From JBBSQE01 sp038258095 (GTDB lineage Bacteria > Actinomycetota > Thermoleophilia > Solirubrobacterales > 70-9), in assembly GCA_038258095.1 (NCBI GenBank), contig JBBSQE010000011.1:1-30842 (forward strand): a stretch of DNA of 30,842 nt, read 5' to 3'. The notes under the pieces were generated by a model. That model did not search any database. It was not told the DNA's origin and saw nothing but the letters and a program-made list of their open reading frames with translations. Made by a program: the position numbers and the translations under genes. Shown here piece after piece: positions 1 through 7,505 of this stretch (position 1 is its first letter; each line of letters opens with the position of its first letter).

Positions 1-996
1 GGGGGCGACGCCCCGCGGTACGAGACGATCTCGACCGGATCGTTCAACCTCGATCGTGCCCTCGGCATCGGCGGCATCCCCAAGGGCCGCATCATCGAGA
101 TCTACGGCCCGGAGTCGTCGGGCAAGACCACGCTGACGCTCCACCTCGTCGCCGAGGCGCAGCGGCGCGGCATGCTGTGCGCGTTCCTCGACGCCGAGCA
201 CGCGTTCGACGTCAACTATGCACGGGCGCTCGGCGTCACGGTCGAGGACTTGCTCGTCGCCCAGCCCGATCACGGCGAGCAGGCGCTCGAGATCGCCGAC
301 ACGCTCGCGCGCACCGGCACCGTCGGACTCATCATCATCGACTCGGTGGCGGCGCTGATCCCCAAGGCCGAGCTCGAAGGCCAGATGGGGGAGACCCAGG
401 TCGACCTCCAGGCACGCCTGATGTCGCAGGCGCTGCGCAAGCTGGCCGGCAACTTGAACCGGGCGAACACGGTCTGCGTGTTCACCAACCAGATTCGCGA
501 GAAGATCGGTGTCATGTTCGGCTCGCCGGAGACCCAGCCCGGCGGCCGGGCGCTGAAGTTTTATTCCTCGCAGCGGCTCGACATCCGCCGCATCGAGACC
601 CTCAAGGAGGGCACCGAGGCGGTCGGCAACCGGGTCCGTGTCAAGGTTGTCAAGAACAAGGTCGCCTCACCGTTTCGCCAGGCCGAGTTCGACATCGAGT
701 ATGGGGTCGGCATCTCGAGGTCGGGCGGGATTCTCGACCTCGGCCTCGAGCACGAGCTGATCCAGAAGTCCGGCTCGTTCTTCTCCTACGGCGAGCTGCG
801 GCTCGGGCAGGGGCGGAACAACTCCAAGTCGTTCCTCGACGAGAACCCGGAGATCGCTGGTGAGCTCGAAGCCAAGATCTTCGACGCGGTGAACATCGGC
901 GATGAGGGCGAGGAGGTGGCGGTCACGGAGATCTCCGAGGGCGATGCCGACTCCAAGGACAGCCCGGTGGACGCCGAGGCCAAGCAGGCCGCGTGA
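1..996 (+). CDS. recA: Recombinase RecA (5' end outside window)
   Basis: RecA forms ATP-dependent filaments on single-stranded DNA, catalyses strand exchange and triggers LexA self-cleavage. The frame is open from base 1; 331 residues are visible, so only roughly 15-20 N-terminal residues are missing compared with a typical RecA. The Walker A motif GPESSGKTT lies near bases 107-133, the Walker B strand LIIIDSVAAL near 330-360, and the L1/L2 DNA-binding region with NQIREKIGVMFG near 485-520. The tail is acidic and ends in an alanine-rich stretch, as in many actinobacterial RecAs. recX follows after 25 bases, probably on the same transcript. The promoter, presumably SOS-controlled, is not in the window. 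The family assignment is unambiguous. Confidence 0.98.
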   Translation, partial: GGDAPRYETISTGSFNLDRALGIGGIPKGRIIEIYGPESSGKTTLTLHLVAEAQRRGMLCAFLDAEHAFDVNYARALGVTVEDLLVAQPDHGEQALEIADTLARTGTVGLIIIDSVAALIPKAELEGQMGETQVDLQARLMSQALRKLAGNLNRANTVCVFTNQIREKIGVMFGSPETQPGGRALKFYSSQRLDIRRIETLKEGTEAVGNRVRVKVVKNKVASPFRQAEFDIEYGVGISRSGGILDLGLEHELIQKSGSFFSYGELRLGQGRNNSKSFLDENPEIAGELEAKIFDAVNIGDEGEEVAVTEISEGDADSKDSPVDAEAKQAA

Positions 997-1021
997 GCCG
1001 GGGCGGTTCGCGGCCGGCGGG

Positions 1022-1510
1022 GTGACCCGGGGCGCCGTGACCCGGGATGAGGTCATGGGCGCCGCCCTTGCGGCGCTGGCGCAAAAGGAGCGGACAGTCG
1101 CCGAGGTCGCCGAGGTGCTCGAGCGGCGGGGAGCCGATTCGGGCGTTGCGGCCGACGTCATCGACGAGCTGGCCTCCGACGGGACGCTCGACGACTCGCG
1201 CTTCGCCCGTCTCTTCGCCGAGGACAAGCGGGACATTTCGGGCTGGGGGGCGGACCGCATCCGTGAGGCGCTCGTGCGCCGGGGGGTCGATTACTCGGAT
1301 ATCGACCCCGCTCTGGGCGCCGAGGACGGTGAGGCCGAGCTCGGGCGGGCCACCGCCCTCGTCACCGGTCGGGACTTCGACCTGGGATCAGAGCGTGATC
1401 GCAGCAGGGCTCTGGGGCTGCTGGCACGTCGCGGCTTCGATTCGGATGTCGCCTATGACGCGATTCGCCGAGCCGAGCGTGAAGCGCTGGAGGGCCACGG
1501 GGCCGGTTAG
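1022..1510 (+). CDS. recX: Regulatory protein RecX
   Basis: RecX binds RecA filaments and limits their growth. The 162-residue product shows the helical-repeat pattern of the family, with a segment typical of RecX around residues 45-60 (LDDSRFARLFAEDK) followed by GADRIREALVRRGV. It sits directly behind recA, the usual place. The start is uncertain: GTG at 1022 is used here because family similarity begins just after it; GTG at 1037 and ATG at 1055 are in frame, and none has a strong Shine-Dalgarno sequence. Translation after recA may rely on coupling. The function is known for the family; the start is inferred. Confidence 0.9.
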   Translation: MTRGAVTRDEVMGAALAALAQKERTVAEVAEVLERRGADSGVAADVIDELASDGTLDDSRFARLFAEDKRDISGWGADRIREALVRRGVDYSDIDPALGAEDGEAELGRATALVTGRDFDLGSERDRSRALGLLARRGFDSDVAYDAIRRAEREALEGHGAG

Positions 1511-1535
1511 TCCGGGCCGGGCGCCCGCCCGCTGC

Positions 1536-1564
1536 TTGGCCGAGATCCGGTCCGGTACTAACCT
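1536..1564 (+). promoter_or_regulatory. Probable rny promoter
   Basis: TTGGCC (1536-1541) and TAACCT (1559-1564) are separated by 17 bases in the recX-rny gap. This predicts a start point near 1571 and a leader of about 105 bases before the rny ATG. Confidence 0.4.
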
Positions 1565-1571
1565 GCAGGGT

Positions 1572-1591
1572 GGAGACGATCGAGTGTCTCC
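1572..1591 (+). other. Hairpin at the start of the rny leader
   Basis: GGAGAC (1572-1577) and GTCTCC (1586-1591) form a perfect 6-bp stem with an 8-base loop. It lies at the predicted 5' end of the rny transcript, so it could protect the mRNA or serve as a self-regulatory site. The function is speculative. Confidence 0.3.
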
Positions 1592-1676
1592 CTGAACCCA
1601 AAACTTTGATCGCCGCAGCGCGGCGGAGATATGCGGTCCGCCCTCGATCGTCGAGCCCGGGCCGGGAGAGGAAAAT

Positions 1677-3257
1677 ATGGAGCTGAGGACCTGGCTCCCG
1701 CCATGGCTGAGACCGCGCGGCGGGGGCGCGAGCGCCGAGGGTGACGCGACCTCCGATGAGTCCGTCTCGGTGGAGATCGAGCACCACGGGAGCTCGAATG
1801 GCGCTCACCCTGACTCGAGCCCCCGGAGCCCTGTCGCGAGTTCCCGGACCGTTGCCCCCGACCCGGGGGCTGATTCCTCTGACGCCGGTCTGATCTCGGC
1901 CTCGCCGCCCGTATCCCCAGCCGGCATCGACTCGCACGACGAGATCCGTGCCCGCCGCGCCGAGATCGTGCGCATGGAGGAGCGAGCGCTGGGCCAGCTC
2001 GAATCGGTCGAGACACAGCTTCGCGATCTCGACCGCAGGCGAGACTCTCTCGACGATCGCGAGCGGAACCTCGAGCAGATGGCCGGAGAGCTGAAGCTCG
2101 CCCGCCGCCAGCATCTCCGGGAGCTGGAACGGATTTCCTGTCTTTCTGCCGCGCAGGCGCGCCAGGTCCTGTTGAAGGAGGTCGAAGACGAGGCGCGCCA
2201 GCAGGCTGGCCTGCTGTTGGCCCGCATGGAGGAGGAGACGAAGCTCGAGGCCGAACGGCGGGCCCGCGGGATCCTCGCCGTCTCGATGCAGCGCCTTGCC
2301 GCCCCGAGCGCGAGCCAGACCACCACGCGGCTCGTCCAGCTCCCGACGGACGAGATGAAGGGGCGGATCATCGGCCGGGAGGGCCGCAACATCAGGGCCT
2401 TCGAACACCTGACCGGAGTCGATGTGATCCTCGACGAGACGCCGTCGGCGGTCGTCCTCTCATGCTTCGACGGCGTGCGGCGGGAGATCGCCAGACTGAC
2501 CCTGGAGCGGCTCATCGAAGACGGCCGCATCCATCCGACGCGGATCGAGGAGACGTTCGAGCAGGCGACCGCGGAGATGGACGATCGCATGGTCGAGGAG
2601 GCCGAGCGGGCGCTCCTCGAGGCACGGGTTACCGGGGTCCACCCGGAGATGATCAGGCTGTTGGGGCGCCTCAAGTACCGCACGAGCTACGGCCAGAACG
2701 TGCTCGACCACCTCGTCGAGTGCTCGCATCTCGCCGCCCTGATGGCGGCCGAGATCGGCGCTTCGCCCGAAGTCGCCCGCCGGGCCGCCCTGCTCCACGA
2801 TCTCGGCAAGGCGGTCAGCAACGACGTGGAGGGCACCCACGCGATTGTCGGCGCTCGTCTTGCCCGGCGCTACGGCGAGCCCGACGCCGTCGTCCACGGG
2901 ATCGAGGCCCACCACAACGAGGTTGAGCCACAGACCGTCGAAGCCGTCCTGGTTCAGGCCGCCGACGCGCTCTCGGGCGCCCGGCCCGGAGCACGGGCCG
3001 AGTCCCTCGAGCAGTACGTCACCCGGCTGAAGGATCTCGAGGCGATCGCGCAGCGCCACGCGGGGGTGGAGAAGGTGTTCGCGATACAGGCCGGGCGAGA
3101 GATACGCGTGGTCGTCGACCCCGGCGAGGTGGATGACGAAGCCGCCGCCCTGATCTCCCACCAGATCGCCACCGCAGTGGAGAAGGAGATGGAGTACCCG
3201 GGCCGGATCAAGATCACCGTCATCCGCGAGAGCCGCACCACTTCCTACGCGAAGTGA
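1677..3257 (+). CDS. rny: Ribonuclease Y, apparently without membrane anchor
   Basis: RNase Y is an endoribonuclease that starts mRNA decay. The 526-residue product has a Ser/Pro-rich, probably disordered N-terminus (about 1-80), a charged coiled coil (about 85-190), a KH domain with GRIIGREGRN near residue 228, and an HD domain whose HDLGK motif is near residues 374-378. Length and domain order match the family. What is missing is the hydrophobic N-terminal helix that normally anchors RNase Y: the protein begins MELRTWLPPWLRPRGG. An in-frame stop at 1593 and the absence of a hydrophobic stretch after it rule out an upstream start that would restore an anchor. The ATG at 1677 has a good GGGAGAGG Shine-Dalgarno sequence. 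Confidence 0.95.
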   Translation: MELRTWLPPWLRPRGGGASAEGDATSDESVSVEIEHHGSSNGAHPDSSPRSPVASSRTVAPDPGADSSDAGLISASPPVSPAGIDSHDEIRARRAEIVRMEERALGQLESVETQLRDLDRRRDSLDDRERNLEQMAGELKLARRQHLRELERISCLSAAQARQVLLKEVEDEARQQAGLLLARMEEETKLEAERRARGILAVSMQRLAAPSASQTTTRLVQLPTDEMKGRIIGREGRNIRAFEHLTGVDVILDETPSAVVLSCFDGVRREIARLTLERLIEDGRIHPTRIEETFEQATAEMDDRMVEEAERALLEARVTGVHPEMIRLLGRLKYRTSYGQNVLDHLVECSHLAALMAAEIGASPEVARRAALLHDLGKAVSNDVEGTHAIVGARLARRYGEPDAVVHGIEAHHNEVEPQTVEAVLVQAADALSGARPGARAESLEQYVTRLKDLEAIAQRHAGVEKVFAIQAGREIRVVVDPGEVDDEAAALISHQIATAVEKEMEYPGRIKITVIRESRTTSYAK

Positions 3258-3286
3258 CTGCCCCGATGCCCGCCACTCCGTGGTTC

Positions 3287-3302
3287 ACCCGCCCGAGCGG
3301 GT
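3287..3302. terminator. Hairpin after rny, overlapping the next -10 element
   Basis: ACCCGC (3287-3292) and GCGGGT (3297-3302) pair perfectly around a CCGA loop, 30 bases after the rny stop. There is no T-run. It may be a weak terminator or an operator, because its last base is the first base of the TAAAGT hexamer of the next gene. Confidence 0.35.
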
Positions 3303-3307
3303 AAAGT
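3302..3307 (+). promoter_or_regulatory. -10 element, cupredoxin gene
   Basis: TAAAGT is followed by 10 bases and the ATG at 3318. No good -35 is visible. The spacing predicts a leaderless or nearly leaderless mRNA. Confidence 0.45.
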
Positions 3308-3317
3308 CCGGCGCCGA

Positions 3318-3896
3318 ATGGAGACCCTCTTCTACGGATTCGGGATCGCGCTGATCCTCTTCGCCTTCGCCGTCGGCCTGCTCGGGCCGAGGATGAAGGA
3401 GTTCCCCGCTGGGCCGCTGTTCGGCGCCGTGATCGCGGTCTTCGTCGTCCTTGTGGCCGGCACGGCGACTTTCGCCGTCGGCTTCTCCAACGACGAGCAG
3501 GCCAAGCGCGACGAGATGCGAAACATGGAGCAGAACGCCGCCGACGCGAAATCCGAGCTCAATCCGCCCAATGCGCCGAACAGCGACACTCCGGCCGAGG
3601 TCGTCAAGGGCCCGGGGGGCACCGTCCAGTTGGCGGCTTCCCCGACCGAGCTCGCGTTCGACAAGAACAAGCTCACCTCAAAGCCCGGCAAGGTCACGAT
3701 CGACCTGACCAACCCGAGCACGATCCCCCACGACATCGCGATCGAGAAGGACGGGAAGATCCTCGGCGAGTCAGAGACAGTGGCGCAGTCGAAGACATCG
3801 ACCAGCGCCTCGCTCAGCCCCGGTACCTACACGTTCCTCTGCACGGTTCCCGGCCATGCCGAGGCCGGAATGCAGGGGACTCTCGTAGTCAAGTAG
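3318..3896 (+). CDS. Membrane-anchored cupredoxin-domain protein
   Basis: The 192-residue protein has two hydrophobic N-terminal segments (about residues 5-25 and 36-56), a polar linker, and a C-terminal cupredoxin domain from about residue 95. All four ligands of a type 1 copper site can be placed: His138 (IPHDIAI), Cys175, His180 and Met185 in FLCTVPGHAEAGM. It is therefore probably a blue-copper electron carrier held at the outer face of the membrane. The partner is unknown and no oxidase genes are adjacent. miaB starts 14 bases downstream and may share its transcript, though the functions look unrelated. Confidence 0.85.
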   Translation: METLFYGFGIALILFAFAVGLLGPRMKEFPAGPLFGAVIAVFVVLVAGTATFAVGFSNDEQAKRDEMRNMEQNAADAKSELNPPNAPNSDTPAEVVKGPGGTVQLAASPTELAFDKNKLTSKPGKVTIDLTNPSTIPHDIAIEKDGKILGESETVAQSKTSTSASLSPGTYTFLCTVPGHAEAGMQGTLVVK

Positions 3897-3910
3897 CGGA
3901 GCCCGCGGCC

Positions 3911-5233
3911 GTGGCCAAGCGCTACCACGTCACCACCTTCGGGTGTCAGATGAACGTGCACGACTCCGAGCGCATGATGGGCATGCTCGATTCGCTCGGA
4001 TACGAGCAGGCCGCAGAGCGTGGCGATGCCGATCTGATCCTGTTCAACACGTGCTCGATCCGGGAGAACGCCGACAACCGGTTCATCTCCCATCTGGGGG
4101 AGGCCAAGCGCCTCAAGTCCGAGGATCCCGCCAGGGTCGTGGGAGTCGGTGGGTGCTGGGCGCAGTCGGTAAAGGACGAGGTCTTCTCGCGGTTCCCGTT
4201 CGTGGATGTGGCGTTCGGTCCCGGTCAGATCCACCGCCTCGCCGAGTTCCTCACCTCGGACTCGCTCACAGCCCAGGGCTTCTTCGAGTTCGAGGGCTTC
4301 TCCGGCGACCTCCCCGCCCGCCGGGAGCGCGAGTTCCAGGGCTGGCTCCAGGTCTCCCAGGGGTGCAACTGCGCGTGCTCCTACTGCATCGTGCCTTCGA
4401 CGAGGGGTCGGGAAGAGAGCCGGGACCCGCGGGAGCTGGTCGCCGAAGCAGCCCGGCTTGCGGCCGATGGGGTGAGGGAGGTGACCCTGCTCGGCCAGAA
4501 CGTGAACAGCTACGGCCGCGATCTCCCCCTCGACATCCGCATCTCGTTCTCCGACCTGCTCCGCCAGGTGAATGCGATTGAGGGGATCGACCGCATCCGC
4601 TACACGAGCCCACACCCCAAGGACATGAAGGAGGACGTGATCCTGGCTCACGCCGAGCTGCCGGCGCTGTGCGAGCACATTCACCTGCCGCTCCAGTCGG
4701 GCTCGAGTGTCGTCCTCAAGCGCATGAGGCGCACCTATGACCGGCGGCGCTACATGGACCGTGTCGCGCTGATCCGCGAGCACGTCCCTGATTGCGCGAT
4801 AACGACCGACATCATCGTCGGCTTCCCGGGTGAGACCGAGGACGATTTCATCGAGACCCTCGAGGTCGTCGACGAGGTCGGCTACGACAGTGCCTTCACG
4901 TTCGTCTTCAGCCCCCGCCGCGGCACCGACGCGGCGGATCTGGGGGACCAGGTTCCGCACGCGGTGAAGAAGGAGAGGATGGGTCGCCTCGTCGACCTCG
5001 TGCAGAGTCGTGCGCGGGAGCGGTCCCAGCGCTTCATCGGGCGCCGTCTCGAGGTCCTGGTCGAGGGCACGAGCCGCACCGACCCGTCCCGGCTGCGCGG
5101 TCGAAGCCGCCACAACAAGGCGGTGAACTTCGAGGGCACGGCGCTCCCGGGAGAGCTCGTCGAGGTCGAGGTCGAGAAGGCGACATCCCAGACACTACTC
5201 GGCACCGAGCGGATGCTCAGCCGCACCGCGTAG
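3911..5233 (+). CDS. miaB: tRNA-2-methylthio-N6-dimethylallyladenosine synthase MiaB
   Basis: MiaB is a radical-SAM methylthiotransferase that adds the 2-methylthio group to i6A37 of tRNAs reading UNN codons. The N-terminal domain has the three cysteines of the auxiliary iron-sulfur cluster (FGCQMN, NTCSIRE, GGCWAQ). The radical-SAM motif CxxxCxxC is at residues 152-159 (CNCACSYC). A TRAM domain ends the 440-residue protein. The GTG at 3911 is chosen because family similarity starts at MAKRYHVTTFGCQMN and a GGAG lies 8-9 bases upstream. It precedes miaA, which makes its substrate. Nothing looks degraded. Confidence 0.96.
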   Translation: MAKRYHVTTFGCQMNVHDSERMMGMLDSLGYEQAAERGDADLILFNTCSIRENADNRFISHLGEAKRLKSEDPARVVGVGGCWAQSVKDEVFSRFPFVDVAFGPGQIHRLAEFLTSDSLTAQGFFEFEGFSGDLPARREREFQGWLQVSQGCNCACSYCIVPSTRGREESRDPRELVAEAARLAADGVREVTLLGQNVNSYGRDLPLDIRISFSDLLRQVNAIEGIDRIRYTSPHPKDMKEDVILAHAELPALCEHIHLPLQSGSSVVLKRMRRTYDRRRYMDRVALIREHVPDCAITTDIIVGFPGETEDDFIETLEVVDEVGYDSAFTFVFSPRRGTDAADLGDQVPHAVKKERMGRLVDLVQSRARERSQRFIGRRLEVLVEGTSRTDPSRLRGRSRHNKAVNFEGTALPGELVEVEVEKATSQTLLGTERMLSRTA

Positions 5234-5259
5234 GGAATGGCGGCGCGGGGAGACCCCCC

Positions 5260-6156
5260 TTGCACGTCCTGGCGATATTCGGTCCCACCGGCGCCGGGAA
5301 GACGGCGCTGGCGATCGCGGTCGCCGAGCGTCTTCGAGCCCGCGGGGAGGACCCGGCCGCAGTCTCCTGCGACGCGATCCAGGTCTACCGGGGCCTCGAG
5401 ATCCTCAGCGGCGCGGCAACGCCCGAGGAGACCGCCCAGCTCGAGCACAGGCTGCTCTGCATCGCCGACCCGTCTGAGGAGTGGAGCGCGGGGAGGTTTG
5501 CCGAGCTCGCACACACCGAGATCGACGGGCTCCTAAGTGAGGGCCGCCGCCCGATCGTGGTCGGCGGCACCGGGCTGTATCTGCGAGCGGCGCTGGCGGA
5601 GCTCGATCTGCGGCCACCCGTTGACGAGGCACTCCGTGCAGACGTAGAGCGAGAGATCACCGAGCGTGGGCCCGAAGCGCTCCACGCCGAGCTCGGACCG
5701 GGGGTAGCGGCGAGTGCCCACCCCAACGACCGCAAGCGGATCGCGAGGCTGACGGAACTGGAGCGGGCCGGTGTTGAGCCGGCGCTGGAGGGGAAGGGCA
5801 TGTGGACGGCGGCGCTCCGGCACGCGACCGTCCTGGTTGGCCTGGTGCCCGATCGCGATGAGCTCCGGGAGGACATCGGGGCGCGGGTTGAAGCGATGGC
5901 GGCCGCCGGCGCCGGCGCGGAGGCCCGGGCCGCGGACGCGCCCGGGGCGGCGCGCCCGGCCCGGGCGGCGATCGGCTTCGAGGACTTCATCGCCGGCGAC
6001 CTCGAGGCCGTCAAGTCGGCTCATCGCCGCTACGGGAGGCGCCAGCTCACCTGGATGCGGAGGATGGATGGAGTGGGCGTCCTGGAGACCGCCGGCCGCA
6101 GCCGGGAGGACCTCGCAGCCGAAGTGATCACGCGCCTTGACGAAGCGGAGAACTGA
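5260..6156 (+). CDS. miaA: tRNA dimethylallyltransferase MiaA
   Basis: MiaA transfers a dimethylallyl group to A37 of tRNA, the step before MiaB. The P-loop GPTGAGKT is at residues 8-15, followed by the substrate-binding segment DAIQVYRGLEI and VGGTGLYLRA, all typical of the family; 298 residues is a normal length. The start appears to be TTG at 5260: it has a GCGGGGAGA Shine-Dalgarno sequence 8-9 bases upstream and gives exactly the expected N-terminus (MHVLAIFGPTGAGKT). The nearby ATG at 5237 is in another frame. The 26-base gap to miaB suggests one transcript. An alanine-rich stretch near residues 210-230 is slightly unusual. Confidence 0.95.
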   Translation: MHVLAIFGPTGAGKTALAIAVAERLRARGEDPAAVSCDAIQVYRGLEILSGAATPEETAQLEHRLLCIADPSEEWSAGRFAELAHTEIDGLLSEGRRPIVVGGTGLYLRAALAELDLRPPVDEALRADVEREITERGPEALHAELGPGVAASAHPNDRKRIARLTELERAGVEPALEGKGMWTAALRHATVLVGLVPDRDELREDIGARVEAMAAAGAGAEARAADAPGAARPARAAIGFEDFIAGDLEAVKSAHRRYGRRQLTWMRRMDGVGVLETAGRSREDLAAEVITRLDEAEN

Positions 6157-6280
6157 GAGCACTCCGAGAGCTGAGAAGAGGCCGAGGATCGGCAGGGTTG
6201 AACGGTTTCCGGCGTCCCAGCGCCGTCAACGCTCCAACTTTCGGGAGGGAGAATCGTGGGCGCCGGCGACTTGGAGGTAC

Positions 6281-6754
6281 ATGCCCCGCCGCTGGCCAGA
6301 GATCGTCATCGCCTTGCCGGGGGTGGCCCTCGCCCTCGCGTCCCTCGCTCTGAGGGCAGGTATCAACGGTGCGAATGAGGGGGTCTGCTGGTCTGAGGAC
6401 AGCTCCTGCGCGATATCGCTCGCCGCCGCGCTCGCCGCGCTGCTCGGCGCCGCCGCGGTCCTCTTCCCGCGCGTCGGCCGACGGCGTCGCCGCAGCTCTC
6501 GGGCTTGGCTCACACTGAGCATGCTCGTCCTGGCTTCGGCCTTGGTCGCGTTGGCAGCCCTCGCCGCCTGCGATCCGCCCCGCAATCTCGAGTGCACCGA
6601 TCCAGGTGGCGTCGCCGCCTCGCTCATGTCCCCGCTTGTAGGTTGGGGCGATGCACTTCGAGAAGTGGCAGGCGCTCGGCAACGACTACCTGATCGTCGA
6701 GGCGGGCCCACTTCCCTGGGAGCTCACGCCGCGCCGGATCGAGCGCATCTGTGA
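6281..6754 (+). CDS. Small membrane protein overlapping dapF
   Basis: This gene is not recognised. The 157-residue product has three hydrophobic helices (about residues 6-25, 46-65 and 78-98) with an arginine-rich loop and two cysteines after the third helix (CDPPRNLEC). Third-position G/C is high up to about base 6635, supporting real coding. GGAGGT lies just before the ATG at 6281, with tight spacing. The reading frame runs 104 bases into dapF before stopping, and its last 35 or so residues look like out-of-frame dapF. Either the overlap is genuine or the original stop has been lost. The dapF -10 element lies inside this gene. Confidence 0.5.
   Translation: MPRRWPEIVIALPGVALALASLALRAGINGANEGVCWSEDSSCAISLAAALAALLGAAAVLFPRVGRRRRRSSRAWLTLSMLVLASALVALAALAACDPPRNLECTDPGGVAASLMSPLVGWGDALREVAGARQRLPDRRGGPTSLGAHAAPDRAHL
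6639..6644 (+). promoter_or_regulatory. -10 element, dapF
   Basis: TAGGTT is followed by 6 bases (GGGGCG) and the dapF ATG at 6651. This is leaderless spacing, and the element lies inside the preceding reading frame. Confidence 0.5.
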
Positions 6755-7493
6755 CCCGCACCTCGGCGTCGGCTCCGACGGCATCCTGCTGCTCTCGCAG
6801 TCAGACGACCCCGCCCTCGTCGCGACGCTGCGGATCTTCAATCCCGATGGCTCGGAGGCCGAGCTCTCGGGGAACGGGGTCCGCGAGGCGGTCCTCTACC
6901 TCTATCGGCACAGGTGGACCTCGGCCCGTACGTTCACCATCGGCACGATGTCGGGTCCGGCGACGCCGGAGATCGCCGATGAGAGAACGGCAACCGTTGC
7001 GATGGGCCGGGCCGCGACGGCATCGAAGGACTTCCCCTCGGGCGGGCCCGACGGCAGGGGAACTGCCTCCGCCGGCGGCCGCGATTGGGATTTCCAGCAC
7101 GTGAGCATCGGCAACCCGCAGTGCGCGATCGAGGTCTCGGCGGGAATCGAGGAACTCGACCTCGGCGCGATCGGGCCGGAGATCGAGCGCAGCGACCTGT
7201 TCCCGAACCGCACGAACGTCTCGTTCTTCACGGTTCAGGGCGATCGCGTGCGGGCGCGGATCTTCGAACGCGGGGTGGGGGAGACGATGTCGTCCGGGAC
7301 CGGGGCAACAGGGGCGGCGGTCGCCGCCCACATCGCCAGGGGGGTGGAGAGCCCGGTGGAGGTGGTCCTGGACGGAGGGGTCCTCGAGGTTGAGATCTCG
7401 CCGAGCCTGGATATCCGCCTGACCGGTTGGGCGGAGGAGATCTGCAGCGGCGAGCTGTCAGCCGAGCTGCTCTCTGCGCTCGCGGCGCTCTAA
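6651..7493 (+). CDS. dapF: Diaminopimelate epimerase-like protein; both catalytic Cys are Ser
   Basis: DapF interconverts LL- and meso-diaminopimelate using two cysteines as acid and base. The 280-residue product has the family landmarks: KWQALGNDYLIVE at the start, LGVGSDGILLL, a central SIGNPQCAIEV, NRTNVSFF and ERGVGET. The first catalytic position, normally CGNG, is Ser73 (ELSGNGVRE). The second, normally ETxxCGTGA, is Ser215 (ETMSSGTGA). Both serine codons (TCG, TCC) are clear. Classical two-base catalysis would be lost or strongly altered. Context still points to diaminopimelate metabolism because dapL follows, its promoter overlapping the dapF stop. It may be a divergent but active epimerase, a binding protein, or an enzyme with another reaction. 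Confidence 0.85.
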   Translation: MHFEKWQALGNDYLIVEAGPLPWELTPRRIERICDPHLGVGSDGILLLSQSDDPALVATLRIFNPDGSEAELSGNGVREAVLYLYRHRWTSARTFTIGTMSGPATPEIADERTATVAMGRAATASKDFPSGGPDGRGTASAGGRDWDFQHVSIGNPQCAIEVSAGIEELDLGAIGPEIERSDLFPNRTNVSFFTVQGDRVRARIFERGVGETMSSGTGATGAAVAAHIARGVESPVEVVLDGGVLEVEISPSLDIRLTGWAEEICSGELSAELLSALAAL

Positions 7494-7496
7494 CCT
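7491..7496 (+). promoter_or_regulatory. -10 element, dapL (uses the dapF stop codon)
   Basis: TAACCT, whose TAA is the dapF stop codon, is followed by 9 bases and the ATG at 7506. Confidence 0.45.
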
Positions 7497-7505
7497 CAGG
7501 CGCCG

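Noticed and set aside
3827..5113. Long minus-strand open frame opposite miaB
   Set aside because: It is the antisense of a clearly coding gene and has no recognisable domain; long shadow frames are normal at this GC content. The same applies to 1362-2408 and 18733-20103.
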